The notes below the pieces were generated by a model. It was given only the letters and a program-made list of their open reading frames with translations. It made no database searches and had not been told where the DNA came from. From Desulfuromonadales bacterium C00003107 (GTDB lineage: Bacteria; Desulfobacterota; Desulfuromonadia; Desulfuromonadales; Syntrophotaleaceae), in assembly GCA_001751225.1 (NCBI GenBank), contig MAXT01000183.1:1-6698 (forward strand): 6,698 nt of DNA, written 5' to 3'. The number at the start of each line of letters is the position of its first letter. Within the stretch, counting starts at the first letter, position 1. The translations under genes and the position numbers were made by a program. Shown here piece by piece: positions 5,329 through 6,698 of the stretch.

Positions 5329-5561
5329 TACTCCAGAATCTGCAGACTGGCCCGCTTTTCTTCGCGCGTGGCCTTGGCATTCAACAGGGTACGCATAGCC
5401 TTGGCGGTGCGTCCCTGCTTGCCGATAATCCGGCCCATGTCCTCGGGCGCGGCAGCAAGCTGAAATAGCGTGCTGCCATCCCCGCCCTCTTCTTGAGTGA
5501 CGGTTATCGCCTCCGGTTTTTCAACGAGAGATCTGGCGATGAATTCAATGAGCTCTTTCAT
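5328..5561 (-). CDS. khpA: KH-domain RNA-binding protein KhpA
   Basis: 77 residues, essentially one KH domain. The RNA-binding GxxG loop is GKQG in GRIIGKQGRTAKAMR (about 43-57), preceded by an amphipathic N-terminal helix (MKELIEFIARSLV) and a short strand region. The family (formerly YlqC, COG1837) binds RNA broadly and, in Gram-positive bacteria, pairs with KhpB/Jag; a KhpB partner is not in this window. The position between rpsP and rimM is typical and suggests a link with ribosome assembly. The ATG has AAGGA eight bases upstream. The 60-nt gap after rpsP can fold weakly (AAGCA/TGCTT outer stem at 5581-5611 around TCGG/CCGA). The stop codon overlaps the rimM start by one base. Confidence 0.95.
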   Translation of the reverse strand: MKELIEFIARSLVEKPEAITVTQEEGGDGSTLFQLAAAPEDMGRIIGKQGRTAKAMRTLLNAKATREEKRASLQILE

Positions 5562-5621
5562 GGGTAAGTCCTTCCTTAAGAAGCATTCCCACCTCGGCCG
5601 CCGACCTGCTTTCAGACTTGT

Positions 5622-5882
5622 TTAAGCCTGCTTGAACTTGGCCCAGAGGCCCTTGTCGCGCAGCAAACGCCGCACGGTGTCGGTAGGCTGAGCACCCTTC
5701 TTCAGCCATTCCATAACCCGATCTTCGTCAATGTTAACCATTACCGGGTCCTGGCGCGGGTCATACTGTCCAAGGTTTTCGATAAAACGACCGTCACGGG
5801 GGAAACGCTCATCGGCTACCACCACCTGATAAAAAGGTTTCTTCTTGGCGCCGCCACGGGCTAGTCTAATTTTTGTTGCCAT
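5622..5882 (-). CDS. rpsP: 30S ribosomal protein S16
   Basis: 86 residues, normal for bS16, an early-binding 16S rRNA protein needed for assembly of the 30S body. The N-terminus [24 protein letters not shown] and the segment [14 protein letters not shown] (about 29-42) are diagnostic. The [21 protein letters not shown] stretch matches the C-terminal helix region. A perfect AGGAGG (5896-5891) lies eight bases before the ATG. It is the second gene of the cluster, 94 nt after ffh, with a small hairpin in that gap. Confidence 0.99.
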   Translation of the reverse strand: MATKIRLARGGAKKKPFYQVVVADERFPRDGRFIENLGQYDPRQDPVMVNIDEDRVMEWLKKGAQPTDTVRRLLRDKGLWAKFKQA

Positions 5883-5906
5883 GTGCTATTCCTCCTGGAT
5901 GTGTCG

Positions 5907-5920
5907 AACGGTTTCCCGTT
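5907..5920 (-). promoter_or_regulatory. GNRA-capped hairpin in the rpsP leader
   Basis: On the minus strand, AACGG and CCGTT pair perfectly around a GAAA tetraloop, ending 10 nt before the AGGAGG of rpsP. GNRA loops are stable and often contact proteins or other RNA, so a control role in S16 translation is conceivable. The stem is only 5 bp. A short AGGT/ACCT stem followed by five T lies further upstream in the same gap (about 5948-5963) and could act as a leaky terminator after ffh. Confidence 0.3.
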
Positions 5921-5976
5921 GTGATTGCTGGATATCTTATTAACTAAAAAGGTACCTACCTAGCGATTGCCTGGTT

Positions 5977-6698
5977 TTAAAAAGGCAGGCCGCCTCCGCG
6001 CCCCATAAGGCTTTTCAAACCCTTGGGACCCATTTTTTGCATCTTTTTCATCATTTTCTGCGCTTCACCGAAACGCTTCATAAGCTGATTTACATCCTGC
6101 ACTGTTGTGCCACTCCCCTTGGCGATACGCAACCGTCGCGAACCGTTGAGAATTTTCTGGTCGCGCCGCTCACGGGGGGTCATGGAGTTAATAATGGCCT
6201 CGATCTTTTTCATTTCTTTATCTGGCAGCTGCATGTTGCCCATCTGCTTCATGGCCTTGCCAGCCCCTGGAATCATCTTGAGAATCGATTCGAGGTTTCC
6301 CATCTTCTTGATGGTTTGCATCTGGTCACGGAAGGTCTCCAACGTGAAGCCATCCTGACGCAGCTGCTGCTCCATGCGCTGGGCATCATCCTGATCCATG
6401 GCCGCTTCGGCCTTTTCGATCAGCGTCAGCACATCGCCCATGCCAAGGATGCGCTGGGCCATACGATCCGCGTGGAAAATCTCGAGGGCGTCGAGCTTCT
6501 CTCCCATACCGACCAGTTTGATCGGCTTGCCGGTTACCGCGCGAATCGACAGGGCGGCACCACCACGGGCATCGCCATCGAGTTTGGTCAGGATCACACC
6601 GCTGATTTCCAGCAGCGAGTTAAAGCTCTCAGCCACATTGACCGCATCCTGGCCGGTCATGGCATCGGCCACCAGCAGGATCTCCCGCGGCTGCAGAG
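5977..6698 (-). CDS. ffh: Signal recognition particle protein Ffh, C-terminal half (5' end outside window)
   Basis: About 239 residues are present and the reading frame is open to the right edge, where it reads LQPREILLVADAMTGQDA, an internal part of the GTPase domain. Ffh binds 4.5S RNA and the signal sequences of nascent membrane and secreted proteins, and docks with FtsY to deliver ribosomes to the membrane. In this part the G4 guanine-specificity motif TKLDGDARGG and the closing GTPase helix region are seen. The methionine-rich M domain follows, with the RNA-binding signature SRRLRIAKGSG then TTVQDVN, and ends in a Met/Lys/Gly-rich tail (GRGGGLPF). Roughly half of a usual 450-residue protein is visible. 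The first GTPase motifs and the promoter of the whole cluster lie beyond the window. Confidence 0.98.
   Translation of the reverse strand, partial: LQPREILLVADAMTGQDAVNVAESFNSLLEISGVILTKLDGDARGGAALSIRAVTGKPIKLVGMGEKLDALEIFHADRMAQRILGMGDVLTLIEKAEAAMDQDDAQRMEQQLRQDGFTLETFRDQMQTIKKMGNLESILKMIPGAGKAMKQMGNMQLPDKEMKKIEAIINSMTPRERRDQKILNGSRRLRIAKGSGTTVQDVNQLMKRFGEAQKMMKKMQKMGPKGLKSLMGRGGGLPF

Noticed and set aside
1..6698. Mobile elements, CRISPR arrays, phage genes or defence systems
   Set aside because: No transposase, integrase, terminal repeats, regularly spaced repeats or defence-family motifs were seen. The right two thirds is conserved core genome.

Overview
This window is a bacterial chromosomal segment of about 54% GC by eye. 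Almost all of it is read from the minus strand, so transcription runs from the right end toward the left. The right-hand two thirds is a conserved translation and protein-targeting cluster in the order ffh - rpsP - khpA (KH-domain protein) - rimM - trmD - COG4752-type SPOUT RNA methyltransferase - rplS - rnhB. This order, in particular the COG4752 methyltransferase inserted between trmD and rplS, together with the next-door HAMP-GGDEF protein, suggests a deltaproteobacterium of the Desulfuromonadales (Geobacter/Pelobacter/Desulfuromonas relatives). That assignment is inferred from gene order and protein style, not from a database match.

Layout from the right end: ffh enters from outside the window (3' half only). 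A 94-nt gap holding a GNRA-type hairpin and a strong Shine-Dalgarno leads to rpsP. After a 60-nt gap, khpA, rimM, trmD and the methyltransferase are chained by overlaps of 1, 11 and 4 nt, which points to coupled translation. rplS follows after 52 nt with its own strong ribosome binding site and is closed by a textbook intrinsic terminator. rnhB lies beyond that terminator and probably needs read-through or its own promoter; a pair of near-identical 16-nt direct repeats lies just upstream of it. The products cover ribosome assembly (S16, L19, RimM, KhpA), tRNA modification (TrmD and a partner methyltransferase), membrane protein targeting (Ffh) and RNA:DNA hybrid removal (RNase HII).

The left third is accessory. 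A small plus-strand ORF of unknown function (1931-2131, more likely starting at the TTG at 1949) converges on rnhB and diverges from a minus-strand membrane-bound HAMP-GGDEF protein (120-1448). Two bases after the GGDEF gene a lipoprotein gene begins and runs off the left edge. The roughly 480-nt gap between the divergent genes codes for nothing visible. It does hold an 8-bp perfect inverted repeat, a competing GC-rich stem and candidate promoters.

The most interesting point is the GGDEF domain. It reads GGDDY, lacks the I-site arginine, and has Ser where diguanylate cyclases use Asp to recognise guanine. An Asp-to-Ser change at that site is the hallmark of the Hypr GGDEF enzymes of Geobacter that make cyclic AMP-GMP. 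The protein could therefore be a cGAMP synthase, an altered cyclase, or an inactive nucleotide sensor. The second most interesting is the structured, gene-free divergent region next to it.
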